A DNA stretch of 64,000 nucleotides from the NCBI GenBank assembly GCA_015847255.1, contig JADLZK010012320.1:52396-116395 (forward strand), in the 5' to 3' direction. Under the pieces are notes generated by a model. It had not been told where the DNA came from. It made no database searches and was given only the letters and a program-made list of their open reading frames with translations. The position numbers were made by a program, and so were the translations under genes. Origin of the DNA: Hyparrhenia diplandra. Taxonomy: Eukaryota; Streptophyta; Magnoliopsida; Poales; Poaceae. Below, in pieces: positions 35,864 through 48,109 of this stretch (the stretch's first letter is position 1; each line of letters starts with the position of its first letter).

Positions 35864-36704
35864 GGGCGTGTTTGGCGGAAGCTCCAAGCGGCTTCAGATC
35901 TAAAACTTCCAGCTTTGCTCCGTATATTTTTCAGTGAAGCGATTCTGACTCAAAGAACTCCGCAGAGGATTTCTTAAAAAAAATGGTACAGCAAGCCCCC
36001 AAATCTATAGATTTGATGGAATCTCTCCGAAGTGCTCGCGAAATTAGATTTGGTGGAGTTGGGTAAATTACTCACCACTGCCGCTGATTAGTGAAAAATG
36101 ACCGGTTCAATTATTTCTTTTCTCTTCCTCGCGCTCGCGCGGCGTTCTCCGCACACTTCCTGACCACGCCGCCGCCGCCACCCTCCCCAGCGCGGCCTCT
36201 GCACCTCTGGCGAGCGCCCGCCCACTGGCCTCAGCGCGACCCGGCGAGCGCGGTGAGCTCAGCGCGCCACCATCGTGGCCCCAACGTACGCTGCCCCGCC
36301 ATCGTGGCAAGCGCGCGGGTACGGCCACCACCCTGCCCCCGCCGCCGCTGGCCACGGGACTGGCCGAGCAGCAGAAGCGAGTGTAGGCGCCCTTGGCCCC
36401 GCCGTCGTGCTCACGGCCCTGGCCGAGCACGCGCGCGAGCGGTTTCGGCTTCGAGCGAGCGCCACCGGGCGCAGCCACGGCCCCGAGCGGGTGCCGCTGG
36501 GAAGAGGAAGAAGAATAGTTTTTATTTGTTTTCTATTCTCCTGACATGCGGGCCCTAGATGTCTAGGGATGGTGGGGAATACGGAGTCAGTACCAAACGC
36601 TTTTCGGGATCTCCGATCCATGGTGGAGGCGGTCCACGGTGGAGTTGGGCGGATCCGCGGCTCTGGAGCCGGTTTTCCGAGTTGGAGCTCACCCAAACAC
36701 ACCC
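35864..36704. mobile_element. PIF/Harbinger (Tourist-like) element, 841 bp
   Basis: Inverted termini are GGGCGTGTTTGGCGGAAGCT (left) and, on the other strand, GGGTGTGTTTGGGTGAGCTC (right), both followed by CCAA..CGG. TTA flanks both ends (35861-35863 and 36705-36707), the Harbinger target duplication. The middle (about 36120-36500) is strongly GC-rich and yields overlapping open frames on both strands (for example 36091-36558 +). None resembles a DDE transposase or Myb-like protein, so the element is non-autonomous and may hold captured host sequence. Confidence 0.75.
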
Positions 36705-36944
36705 TTAATTGATAATATAAGTAATTGTCCTTTATTTATGCTAGTAGATGATGCCCTTTCCGTCAGCTACACCTACATCTCATTTTCATGCACTAACATA
36801 GTTTTAGAGGTATGATCCTTTATTTATGCTAGTTGTAAAAAAATAGATTAAAATAGAGTGTGTATATACTCATCCCTATAACAATAAGTTAAAATCATGG
36901 TTTTATATATGATCGCAAGCTTCTCAACCTAAGAGTCAATTAAA
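36705..36944. other. AT-rich DNA with short direct repeats
   Basis: CCTTTATTTATGCTAGT occurs at about 36729 and again at about 36808. No gene is visible. Confidence 0.5.
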
Positions 36945-36970
36945 TGAGATTTCACATTTAACACTCTTAA

Positions 36971-37204
36971 AAGGTATCATGACATCAGCAGTCTCTACTA
37001 GAACGAAGATTCTAGCAAAAGCCGAGCCCCTTAAACCTGGAGTAGCAACAAACTTGACCTACTAGTAAATAAAATTGCATGATAGTGGATGATGGATCCG
37101 TAAGAACAATCGACTACTAGTAGGCCAAGTTTGTTGTTACCGTGGGTTTAGGGGTCGGTTTGCTGAATCTTCGTTCCAAGAAAGCGATGATGTCATGATA
37201 CCCT
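36971..37204. repeat. Long imperfect inverted repeat (foldback)
   Basis: Left arm 36971-37067 (starting AAGGTATCATGACATCA and running through GAACGAAGATTC, AGCCCCTTAAACC, AACAAACTTG to ACTAGTA) is mirrored by the right arm 37114-37204 (TACTAGTAGGCCAAGTTTG .. GGTTTAGGGG .. GAATCTTCGTTC .. TGATGTCATGATACCCTT). The loop is about 46 bp. A transcript would fold into a near-100 bp hairpin. It resembles a foldback-type MITE; pairing weakens beyond 36945 and 37220 and no clear target duplication is seen. Confidence 0.75.
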
Positions 37205-37220
37205 TCAAGTGTATGAAAAG

Positions 37221-39630
37221 ATGACGTTTACAACTTGCTTTCTATCTTCTCTCTATATGAGTAGACCTAGGCTATTTACTGCAAGGGTGTGCGCTTGCTT
37301 CTCATAGACTAAAGTTCATACATTAGTTGTCAAAAAAACGTTCATACATGGAAGGCTAGATTAACAACACGTATGTACTTCTCTATTGAGTAAACTATTT
37401 ATCCTTCCCGTGTGCACTAGTAATTTTATGAGTAAGTTGCATTGGAAGTACAATAACTATACTAGTGGGTGCAAATTGCTCCAACATCTTTGAATTTGCT
37501 TAATGTAGCACAAGAACTTGGTGCACGTACGAACCAAATACCACAACCTATACGATTAGCATGTATTGGTGCATGTACGCTCAAATTGCCTTCAGTATAA
37601 GGTCAGCTCGGTGTTAAACGTCTACACAAGTCAACTAGCTCGGCATCATGACTTGTGGTTGGCTCACTTGGACTCAAAGCCCGGCTTTACATAGCACAAT
37701 TAATGTAACGAAGAAGCCCATGATATCCTCAAAATAAGAGCACTTGTTTACATAGCTCGCTCAACGACACGATGTAATGGAGAAGCCCAAGGTACTCACT
37801 TTGACTTGAGCAATATGTCAATTATGTTTAGTTTTGAATTTATTTATTATTGGGGTAAGGAAACAATACCCTTGGATGTTAAAATTTTAACAAATTTATG
37901 TTATGTCATAATTTGGGACCTTCTTTTGAGTTACATGTCCCAAATCATGTATATATCGCTTGATAGGTTTTTTGAGAATTATTAAATTTGCAAGGCACAC
38001 CATCACATTCTTCATTCAAAAGTACTATATGAAACTAAAGTGTAGCCACGCCGCCTTGGGGAGTATGTTGCCGAGGGTATTTCCATGGTTGATTCCTTAT
38101 GTGGGGCATCGACGATGCCCATGACAAGGTTTTTTAGGTCAACTTCACGAGGGGGATCAAACAAATCCCCACCTTTTTCATTTCACATATTTCGGTAAAA
38201 ACCGGTGGGTGGAAAGGGTGCAACACACCTATTACAAAAAGGCGACCCATAAGGAAATAGGCAGCAACAGTGAAAGGAAGGCTATGGCCAAGTGGAGGTG
38301 GTGCAAGCGGTGGCAAGCAACATCGGGTAAGAGAAACATGACGGTGTATGCCGTATGGCCATTCGAAGAGAAACCTGTGACTTAATTCACTTGATGACTT
38401 GATATGATCCAAGCTCAATGGAAGTGCGTGGCTCTATGCACATGGTGCAACATGAGCCAAGTTACGTGTGTGCAGTGAGCCGATCTTTTTGTCACGAGCC
38501 CACGGTAGCAGCACACACACGAGGAAATGGATTATTTGGACGTCTGTGCACCAAAACAACAACTTCTTGCGGATTAAACATATATATTAGATGTTGGGGC
38601 AATTTGCCCCCACTAGTATAGTTATTGTTCTTCCGATGTAATTTACTCTAAATTTATTTCTCCTTACCGTCATGCATATTGTAATTTTATTTCTCCTTGT
38701 CGGCATGCATACTAGTACTATCCTGATAATTCCCTTGTTTTGCCGAGTGACCCAAGTCAACCTCAAATATCTCCACCCGCTGTTGTCTAAATGATCACTA
38801 GATCTCACATGACACATCAAAGGGTCCTAAAAGCACTAGTACAAGCATCTCCATAAACTTGGCATTTATACTTGGCATCCACCTTTTTTGGCAAAACAAG
38901 AAAAATCATGCAACAACCATTAGGCAAACAACTTGGCAAATTTGGTTACTTGGCAAAAAAAAATTGCTCCCCAGTCCCCACCATGTGCATATATGCGCGC
39001 AAGCACACCACTAGGCAACCAATTCATTGTTGCATACAGATCCGATGATCCTAGACCTTTAGTATGAATGATTTTTCCTCACATGAACTAGATACTATTG
39101 GCGATGAGATATCTAAAGAGCCTGTCATCAACAAAACTTTGTGCATTTGTTGTAACCTTTTGATAAACATAACTATCAAAACCTGAAATGCATATTAGTA
39201 CATTTGTGGGTGCTTGAAATTGGAATGACTTTCTCACTTTCAGATATCTTTTTTGCCCTCAAATGTGAAATTACATGAGATTCAGGATGTGTATTGTATT
39301 TTTTTGTAAGAGGATACGCTAACTAGGGGTGAAAGTTACTTACATTCCATCAAAAAACTATACCTATCCCTCTATTTTTTTAATGTAAAGGTGGGAGCTT
39401 TGTTGCTCAATCAAGGAGTAAAGGTGCTTTATGTACATGAGCACCAATGGTGCCAAACACACCAGTCATAGGAAACGCAAATAGTCGTCGCTCACACGCA
39501 TATTGTTATACCCCGCAATACACATGACCCTACGCCTTTGAACAATATCATGTTTTCGTGCTCATTTTCAAAACTGTCTTGTTAAGTGTTCGGACAATGT
39601 AGATAAACACTCCAATATGTATTTTGTGTT
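37221..39630. other. Intergenic DNA with MITE remnant
   Basis: No gene is supported. At 38845-39020 the text AGCATCTCCATAAACTTGGC followed by repeated CTTGGCA/TTGGCAAA words matches the MITE family at 21210, but no matching right end is found. Open frames at 38134-38621 show no motif. Confidence 0.45.
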
Positions 39631-39636
39631 CTTGCT

Positions 39637-40705
39637 TTGGCACCTTGGTCGCCGCATCCTCCCACCATCGGCAAGGCACTAGAGATCTTATTGGTCCACT
39701 CTAGCCTTTTGCTTGCTAACATATCATGTAGACTAGCGACCTATGGAGCCTTGTTGGCTTGCCTTTTTTTGTGTCATTGTCACTCTATAAGCTCGACCTA
39801 TTCTAACCTATCCAACAAGTCTCCCTCATTGCCGACCTTTTGTTTTGTGCTCCACCATTATGGCAAGTGGCACAACCATACCTTTATCATCTACATTTGG
39901 CCCCATGTTGTCCACTCGAGGGCGGCTCCGAGGTTCTAGCAAGCGCCTCCTGGAATCAGCTAGTGCGACCTCTCGCTACATGTTGGAGGCCCTCGGCGAG
40001 GATGGTGGTGGTGAGTCGAATCTCAGCCCTCCCCTTGCCTCCTCCTTTCTCATCCCTTTGTTCCCTCTCCTCTTTTCCCTTCTCTTGCCCTTGTCAGGCT
40101 GCGCTTGGGGGTAGGCTGCATCCAAGCCCTTGGAGGCCGGATCCGACCGGGTGGTCAAATCGGATCACCGATGGGCGGATCTCGGCGTCGTGGTGCCCGA
40201 TCTAGTCGGCCCAGGTTGTAGGGCGGAACATGAGGAAGGCGGGAGTGGGGGCTCTCTCTTACGCATTTGAGGTCCCAACATCCTCGGGGCGTCGTTGGTG
40301 GTGGCGTTCTCGTCTCAGAGAGTGGATCACCGCCTCCGTCAATCGAAGTGTCGTTGGGATGGCGGTCTGGCGGATCCGGTGGGTTGTGTGACCAAACCTT
40401 CTTCTCATTCCGACCACCTTGTCTCGCCATCGCCTCCCCTTGCTCGAGCCGACTGGCGTGGCCGGATATGGCTAGATCACTGGCCGCTCCTTTGCCGGCT
40501 TTGGGTTCTAGCGAGGGTGGACTCTCCAATCCGGGCTTCTACTAACCCCTCACCGCATCTCACCTCCCTAAGGGGGTTGGGTCTCCTTGTGGCGACGGTG
40601 TGGCGGAGGCATGACATTGAGGCAAAAATCTTGGGCGGCGGCATCTACGGGCGTCGTTTCCTTATTGAGGGGTCCTTTTCTACCTCTCCTCCCATCGTGC
40701 TTTGA
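39637..40705 (+). other. GC-rich block with open frames, probably transposon-derived
   Basis: A run of overlapping open frames on both strands (39637-39939, 39840-40205, 40295-40705 +) lies between AT-rich flanks. Text such as GGTGGTGGCGTTCTCG and GGCGGTCTGGCGGATCCGG is like the GC-rich leaders of grass non-LTR or LTR elements, but I see no reverse transcriptase, integrase or gag zinc knuckle. No function is assigned. Confidence 0.3.
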
Positions 40706-41380
40706 TTTTCAGTAAAAAACTTTTTCTCTCTTGGATAGCCTCATTTCCTTCTTCAAATCTATGCTAGGCTATCTAAATAAAACCTTTATCGTCTTGCGTA
40801 ATGCCTTTTTTATGTTTTTTTTTGTGGTTGTTTGGATCACACAAATTGCATGATATATTTCCTAAAACAAGTTTTGTGAGGAAGTAGGGAATTGTGGTAT
40901 ATAGTACTAGTTTGTTAAGATATGTGGTTATATATAGGTTGCAATGTTTGGATAACAGAAGTGAAAAAAATTACTAACATGATTATGTTGGCAACACTCG
41001 GTCTATTTGGAGTCCAAACTCCAAAGTGGCTAATGAATTGAGTTATCATAAGAACATATACTACCAAGTAATCTTACCACTAGCCAATCCTCTATATTAT
41101 GAGACAAACATTGGGAGAGGCATAATGAATTTAGTCACTAAATTTTGTTTAAACTCGGGTTTTTGGACATAGTTCAGGTTAGGTTGGATGTGTAGTTTGT
41201 ACATATTAAAACAAAGTGATTTAATCAAACTATAAAAGAAAAAATAAATTATCTAAACACTTGTTAGTCTCTATCTCTAGATTCTATATTTTTTAGTACA
41301 CAATTTGTTTTTGTAGCAATATCCATAGATTGTGGTAAGACATTTTTTCAAGATAACACAAAATATGTTCAATCAAACAA
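40706..41380. other. Intergenic, LUC7 upstream
   Basis: AT-rich with no recognisable gene or element. Confidence 0.5.
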
Positions 41381-41382
41381 GG

Positions 41383-41663
41383 CCCATTCATCACAATTTG
41401 GTTGGCGGCCCAAAGTGCTAGCCCGGGCTGCGCGTCACAAGTTCCCACTTCCCAGAGGAAGAGATCCGCCGTCGCCTGTCCATCTCCCAGACAAATCTTC
41501 TTCTTCTTCTTCCCGTCCCCTCCTCGTCCCGGCCGAGAGCAAAGCGTTTCTCGCTAGCGCGTTCAGTAGATAGAAACCCTAAAAAAGGAACCCCCGCCTC
41601 CTCGCCTCGCCCGCGGAGCCGCACCCCCTCGCCGGGTTAGGGGCTACGTGGTCGTCGCTCGCC
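41383..41663 (+). promoter_or_regulatory. LUC7-like gene promoter: site II and telo-box
   Basis: GGCCCA occurs near 41385 and GGCGGCCCAAAG near 41404. AAACCCTAA (telo-box) lies at about 41575. A (TTC)n run is near 41490-41508. The ATG at 41664 is in the good context GCCATGG. This site II/telo-box layout is common for RNA-processing housekeeping genes. Confidence 0.55.
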
Positions 41664-44600
41664 ATGGACGCGTTCCGGAAGCAGCTGGACGTGCTCATGG
41701 GCGCCAACCGCAACGGCGACGTCGAGGAGGTGAACCGCAACTACTACGACCGCGATGTCTGCCGCCTCTTCCTTGCCGGCCTTTGCCCCCCATGACCTCT
41801 TCCAGCTCACGGTATTCTCGTTTTCTCCTTGATGTTTGGTTTGGGAATTTTGGTTTAGGTTTTCCGTTTCGGGAGTGGATACTATCTCCTTAGTTTTTTT
41901 TTTGGGGATAATCTCATAGATGAATGGAATGTTGGGTAGTACTTGAGTTAGTTTAGTTTTCTGGGGAAAAATTAGATTTAGTTCTCTTTTGTGCTGCTGT
42001 CTGACCTACTTAACTGGTGATTGCAGAAAATGGATCTCGGTCCCTGTTCTAAGATTCACTCGCTTCAACTGCGGAAAGAGTATCCTTCATTTTACCCCCC
42101 ACCAATCTCTGTTTTTTCTCTTCTGTATTTTTGGATTTCCTGTACAAATTTCTGTATAGACATATGTTTTCCTGAGCTGTTGGTAGTTATGAAGAAGCAA
42201 AAACAAAGGGGAAAGAGAACTTTGATAGAGAACTCGAGGATACGATAGAAAAGACTCATTGTGGAGTGCGACAGGAAAATTCAGAGGGCCCTGAAACGGC
42301 TTTGGGATGATGATGCCAAGGCTGCTATTGCGATATCTGTCTCTGAGGTTACTCTGGTATCTGCTAGGACTCACTTGTATATCAATTTCAAAAAGTTATA
42401 TTTGTCACGGTAACTCTTGATTTGAGCTTTATATTGTCAATGTTCACAGACGGATGACATACTGCAGCTGTCAAAACAGATCAAGGAAAAAATGATAGAA
42501 GTTGACAACTTTGGTAATTCATCTATCTATATTTATAGTTTGCATTTTTTTGCCCACGCTTATGTTTGCTACATTTTCAAAATAATAAGTTCAATTATTT
42601 TGGGAGGACTCTAGCTTCTAGGAATTAGGTACAATTGTGTTGTTACACAATAGGGAGTTAGGCCATGGGGGTAACACCTATTTATATTTGATTAGTGAGA
42701 CATAGATATTGTAGTCTGGCCTCAAGTTTAAGCTGCATGTTGCTGACCTGAATACTATCAAATTCTCATTCAAATGTACTGACAGATTTTGAAGGGAGAA
42801 CTGATGACAAAATAAAGGCACAGGAAGTAGTGGAAGAACTCAGAGTTAAAGAGCTGATATGCAGGTATTAATTCAATTCTTAGAAAAGTATTTTTAGTCT
42901 TGTATTGATCTTATTGTTCTAGCACAAATTTTTAAAAATAATAGTACCTTATTTTTGATATGGTAATTGTTTTTCCTATTTTTGCTGCAGGCTACCCTCT
43001 TGCTTGATGCTTTTAACAAGGATAGAGCTTCATTAACTCAGCCTGGTCCACCTCCTCCAGTGGCAGCACTGCCACCACACGCCTCCACCGATGCTCGTAC
43101 TCAAGAAATGATAAATGAAAAGCTTAAGAAAGCTGAAGAGCTCGGTATGAATTAGTGGTTTATTTCTTAGTGGTATATCTGTATTTTTAACTGGGGCTAA
43201 GTTTGGGCTATATTTTCTCCTAGTATATATCTGTATCATGAAGTCAACCACTCAGTTAAGTAATATAAAATAAAATAGACTAACAATATGCATTGGTGAG
43301 TTTATTTGGCAAAAAAGTGAAGCTGAGAAGATAACCTTCATGAGAATTTTAAATGACATAAAGCAGTTGGTATGTGTGGCACATTTTTGATTTCTAGACA
43401 TCAGAACATAGGCAAGTTTTTGTGTAACTGACGAACTGTATAGGTGTGCTCTTTTGAAAATTGGCCACCTAGTCAGACCTCTAAGTATATAACGTTATTG
43501 TATTTTAATGGTTGTCGTTGTTGTAGGTGAACAAGGCATGGTTGATGAAGCTCAGAGAGCTTTGGAAGAGGCAAGCTCTGAAAAAGGTAGCCAAATAACC
43601 ATCACTATGTACACCCTAAGTTATTATTTTTAATGTTCCTTTACCAGCCAATTTAAGTAGTTTCTTTCCCAGTTTAAGTAGTTTTGTTCCCCTTGCTGTG
43701 ATCTGTCTCAGACAGGGCTTATGATACTGGCATTATTATGTTTATGTTTATGTTCTTTAATTAATGTACCTGGACTGATGGATTACTTGTTTTTTACTCA
43801 TTATTAGCTGGCGCCACGTCGGAGCCACCTTCAGACCCTTCTAAATATACCGCTGCTGATATTCGGATTGTGAGTTTCCACACAACCAATAATTATTTCA
43901 AATTACGTTCTCATTGTTTGATAGCATTAGTTTGCATAGTATTGTCTTCTATCTTTTACGGTAGCATTATTCGATTGTAGCTTTTGTGGCTTATGAGGTA
44001 ATACAAAGACCTGTTCAAATCTGTGGCTTGTGTTATTCGACATAATTCTTGGATTACTTTTTTTTTTTACACATATTCAATGTGTATTTGTGTTTCTGTA
44101 GCCTAATTGTCTAATGGGAAAAACTGATTTTAAACATAAGTCCCATCTTAAATTAACTTCCATAGTTTGTATTTTCTGAATGTTTTGATCAGATGTTCTA
44201 GAATCCTTTCTCTGTCAATTTATTAAGCTCTTAATTGCACAGTTCAATCTTTGCGCACTGAAATTTAATCCTGTATGTATGTACCAGCACATTTCCTCAA
44301 CAAAATGATTCTTTCTACAGCATGTGCATTATGCACATAGGGTTTCAATGTTTGTAATGTTTTTCAAATGATCTTGTTGTTATGTGCCTCATGACATTGA
44401 TATTGATTTCTTGGTAGGAGTGACTTGCACATGTAAATTGAATTTATTTACTCTTCTTAGAGGTGCATACGATTCGACACTACCTTTTTTTAGGGTTTTA
44501 GCAATTAAGGGTTGACACTATTTTGTTACATAATTTTGTCTTATTATCTGTATCCATTTACATCATGATGCAATGCTAGATACATAATTGCTAATGATTG

Positions 44601-46177
44601 TTTGTTTATTTTATAGACTGATCAAAAGTTACGCCTCTGTGACATATGTGGAGCATTTCTGGCGTATATGACAAGTAATACTTCTACCGTTTTTGTACTC
44701 CTAAAATTATATGAAGCTATCAAATTGAATATTTATCCTAAGCTGAAAATATCTCAACAGTGATCGACGTCTTGCTGACCATTTTGGAGGAAACTACACC
44801 TAGGCTACATGCTGATCCGTGAGAAACAGAAAGAACTTCAGGTAAATTCCTGCATGCCCGTGCCTGAAGTACAAGTAAGGCACTGGAGATTTATGAAACA
44901 GATTAATAGTTCCAGGGTTTCCAAACCGTAAATACATGAATAAAACAAAATTCGCATTCTGTTTGCCCTTCATCAGAAATATGATAATCTTGTTCTTTTC
45001 CCTTATCCTCAATCTAAATCTATCAAGGTGCAATTTATCAGGTGCTGAGTGTAATGTACCATTTTCTGCTTTAAAGAGTTACTCTGTTTTGGGCCTTTTG
45101 GCATCTGTGAGTTTTCTTATCTCAAGAGCCTCAAGGTTCTCACCTTCCCTATATATTATTTGATTTCTCACATTGCGGGCACTATGGTTATTACGATAGT
45201 CATTACAGGATTAGTCCATGTTGCGTGATTGGAATCTCATGCGATCATCTTCATACCCATGGCTACAACAGTCACTGTCTGTTGACAAATGTAAGCATAA
45301 GGACATGCAGGCCATGGTATGAAAAATCATGTTTACTAACTGTGACAAACTGCTTATGTGTCTGCTTAGTATTATGTTGGTCAGAAGCTGGAGGTTGCTT
45401 TTCTACTGCCTGAGCCATATTATGTAGACCAGGTGATAAATAGTACTGGTTAAGTTATCTTGAAAAGCACATTCTTTTTGCCAACATTTGCTGTAAGTGA
45501 CAACTTGTTCTGTTTTTAATCTGCTACCTTCTTAAAGTTTGCAAGATATACTTTGCTGAAGCAGCCTTACCTTGCCTGTAAAGTATCACTCGCCCTTCTT
45601 TTGGAACCCTATCTCTGATTTTAAGTACACCAAAATATCACCATTTTTACTGTCAATAAATAAAATGCACTATGCCATCTTGCAGGAGCAGAGAAATAAA
45701 AGGGCGTAGGCAAAACTGAAGATGATAGGCGGTATGGTATTCTGAATTCCATGTCCTTGTTATTTTAGTCAGCGTCATGGTTATCTGAGAGCATGCATTT
45801 TGGCTTTTTAGATCAAGAGAGCACAGCAAGGATCGCAACAACCCGGCCATCCAGGGATAGAGATTCAGAAAGGGAGAGACAGGGTTGAGTCTCGAGATGG
45901 TAGAAGAAGATTATGATAGGGATCGCGATAGGCGTCCACGATAGGGACGGCGCCATGACGTGTCGGGATAGGGATTATGACGCTCCGTGGACATGATTCA
46001 AGGAGAAAGGCGTTCACGCTCCAGGGAGAGCCAACAGGTATTACTGAATAATAGTGCCTTGCATAATAGAGCTAGTAATTAAGTCGTTTTGCGCCTTGTG
46101 ATTTGAAACCATTTCTATCTCGCATTGATGACTGGCAGATATTTGTCGTCAATTTCAGGCGCTATGATAGATACTAA
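41664..46177 (+). CDS. LUC7-like U1 snRNP splicing factor (multi-exon, frame breaks)
   Basis: LUC7 proteins sit in the U1 snRNP and affect 5' splice-site choice. Exon 1 (from 41664) gives MDAFRKQLDVLMGANRNGDV and RDVCRLFLAGLC; exon 2 (about 42027) KMDLGPCSKIHSLQLRKEY, completing the first CCCH-type finger. Then ENFDRELEDTIEK and KIQRALKRL (about 42190-42350), LSKQIKEKM (42451), DFEGRTDDKIKAQEVVEELR (42787), ATLLLDAFNKDRASLTQPGP and ARTQEMINEKLKKAEELG (42992-43145), EQGMVDEAQRALEEA (43528), KYTAADIRI (43808) and TDQKLRLCDICGAFL (44616) with DRRLADHFGG (44762), the second finger. An RS-rich tail (45686-46038) ends RYDRY with TAA at 46175-46177. Breaks include six C at 41786-41791 where five fit, and single-base shifts near 42250, 44795 and 45705. 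Introns are kept, so it is not a retrocopy. Confidence 0.88.
45019..45051 (+). repeat. 33-bp exact dispersed repeat (partner 46577-46609)
   Basis: The stretch beginning TCTATCAAGGTGCAATTTAT and ending GGTGCTGAGTG is identical at 46577-46609. One copy lies in a LUC7-like intron and the other downstream of its stop codon. Length and identity exceed chance for such close sites; origin is unknown. Confidence 0.7.
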
Positions 46178-46327
46178 ATGTTGCTCCATGGCTGACTAGA
46201 CTTTGGAGTGCTGGCGTCTGTTGAAGAAGATAATGGTTGAGATGTGCTTTGTATCATCTGAAGGTTTCTGCTGGAGAAATCCGAAAGTCAATCTTGTTGC
46301 ATTCCGCATCATGTCGTAGTGTCGTAC

Positions 46328-46451
46328 TGTTTAGTATACCAATTTTTATACCGAGAACAATTGCATCAAAGGCTTTTTTGGAAACCGATGTTTAGTATAC
46401 CAGTTTTTATATGCCGAGAACAATTGCATCAAAGGAAGCTTTGGAAACCGA
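46328..46451 (+). repeat. Tandem duplication, two units of about 61-63 bp
   Basis: Units start at 46328 and 46389, both TGTTTAGTATACCA.TTTTTA, then CCGAGAACAATTGCATCAAA and GGAAACCGA. They lie in the probable 3' UTR of the LUC7-like gene. The two differ by a few bases and small indels. Confidence 0.75.
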
Positions 46452-46956
46452 CCTACTTGACGCTAAATGCGCATGGAGTGTTAAGTTTTAAACTCATCTG
46501 AAATCAAATGAAGTTGTACTTGCGGACGAAATGGCTTTTACTCTAATTCGTGCAATTTCTTCATTTGCTAGTATTTTCTATCAAGGTGCAATTTATCAGG
46601 TGCTGAGTGGTCGTATCATCGCTCCCACAAATTGCACTGTTATAGATTTTTTAAGCTGGATTTGTTTAACAGCGGGCACGCTCTCCCTTACGTGAACCTG
46701 CTGTACCGTACACTATCACCTAGCTACGACCTTTTTTCTTTAACCTGAAACATGATGGTTTCAGCAGCGATAAAGTGTTCCTTTGGCGAAGGGACCGTCC
46801 ATTTTCAAGCACAAGACAAGAAGCAAGAAAACTCAACATTTTCCCTCTCGCCGTCATGGATGGCAAAGAGAGGCACATCTATACTCAACTCAAGGCAGTA
46901 CAGCAGAATTCTTGTATGAGCATGAACAAAATATTCAAGGCCCCATGAGCCAGTCG

Positions 46957-48054
46957 TTAGACGGCCTTCCTCTGGACCTTGAAGCTGGTGGAGGCGGATG
47001 ACGTCATCGTCGGCGTTGAGCCTCTTCTGCAGGGCGTCCATGGACTCCGGCTTGGTGAAGTAGGTGATGAGAGGTAGATGCCGTCGTAGTAGGTGGACGG
47101 CAGCCCGGTCGGCTGTTCCTGCTTTCTGATGCTGTATGCCAGCGGGATGACACCCCGGTTGAACACCTCCACGTACATGGCGCCGCCGGCGACCAGCAGC
47201 TGCAGCAGGCACAAGGAGGGAAGCACTGAGCTGATGATGGAATGGTACGCATGCAGATGATTACTTGCCGTCAGCTAAATTTTGGTAGAATGGGCAATTA
47301 ACTTACACGGTGATTGATGGATGGATAAATCATTGCTATGCTAGCACCACGCTGAGGATGCAGGAGTACAGTTTATTGGGAGCTACGGTTGATTCGTCAT
47401 ACGGAAAAATTCAAGACTCATCTCGACGCAAATTCTGTACTGCTCTATTGTAACTCTTATTGCAATTTCTAATGTCATAATCTGCTACTTTGTGCCTAAT
47501 CTTGTACTGCAAATTCCTACTCCCCACACAAGTATGGTTTGAAATCTCTCTGCATTTTGGCTATTTCCTATATCCATTTTGTATGCTTAAAGGAGAAATC
47601 CTAATGAAGTGGAAGGAAAGCAATGCGATTACCTCCTCGTAGCGCTGGATGAAGTCGAGGCGCTCCTCTCCTCGGACATGTCGGGTCGGAGCACGACCAT
47701 GGTCTCGGCTGGCGCAGGCCGGGGCATGGCGGCATCTCGCGCTCCTCGAGCGCCAGCTTTGCGCTCCGCGGCCGATCCCGAGCCCCCGCCGCCGGCCCCA
47801 GCCCTGTACCGAACCCCGACTCGTGCCGACAGCCTCCTCGTCGACGCCGCGCCGGCCGCGGACGCATCGCTGAGCCGCCGTAGAGAGGGACGCCGCGTAG
47901 CCGGCGGACGCTACGGGAGCAGGCGGGCTGGAGGAGACATTCTGGCTGCCAGCGCGGACGGCGGGCAGGGGCGGAAGACACTGGGGGGCGCGGCGGACAG
48001 CCTTACCGTGCAGCGAGTGGAGAACGGCAGCAGCGCCAGCGAGATTGACGGCAT
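46957..48054 (-). CDS. RPS6: Plastid 30S ribosomal protein bS6c
   Basis: bS6c is a nuclear-encoded small-subunit protein of the chloroplast ribosome. On the minus strand the ATG (48054-48052) opens MPSISLALLPFSTRCTVRLS, a Ser-rich, acid-poor leader typical of a chloroplast transit peptide. Exon 1 continues in shifted frames with FGTG and ALEEREMPPCP, then ETMVVLRPDMSEEERLDFIQ and RYEE, ending at 47633 before GTAATC. Exon 2 starts at 47199 after CTGCAG: LLVAGGAMYVEVFNRGVIPL, AYSIRK, STYYDGIYL, YFTKPESMDALQKRLNADDD, VIR, STSFKVQRKAV and a stop at 46957-46959. The exon 2 core matches plant bS6c closely. An extra G near 46994 and several indels in exon 1 break the frame. It converges on the LUC7-like gene with about 780 bp between stops. 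Confidence 0.87.
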
Positions 48055-48109
48055 TGGAGGGGAACAGAGAGCGGGAGGGAGGCTGTTGGTGGCGTCCCTC
48101 GATAGATAA

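Noticed and set aside
36091..36702. Open frames on both strands inside the Harbinger-type element as transposase
   Set aside because: No DDE catalytic motif or DNA-binding domain could be read; frames mirror each other in GC-rich sequence.
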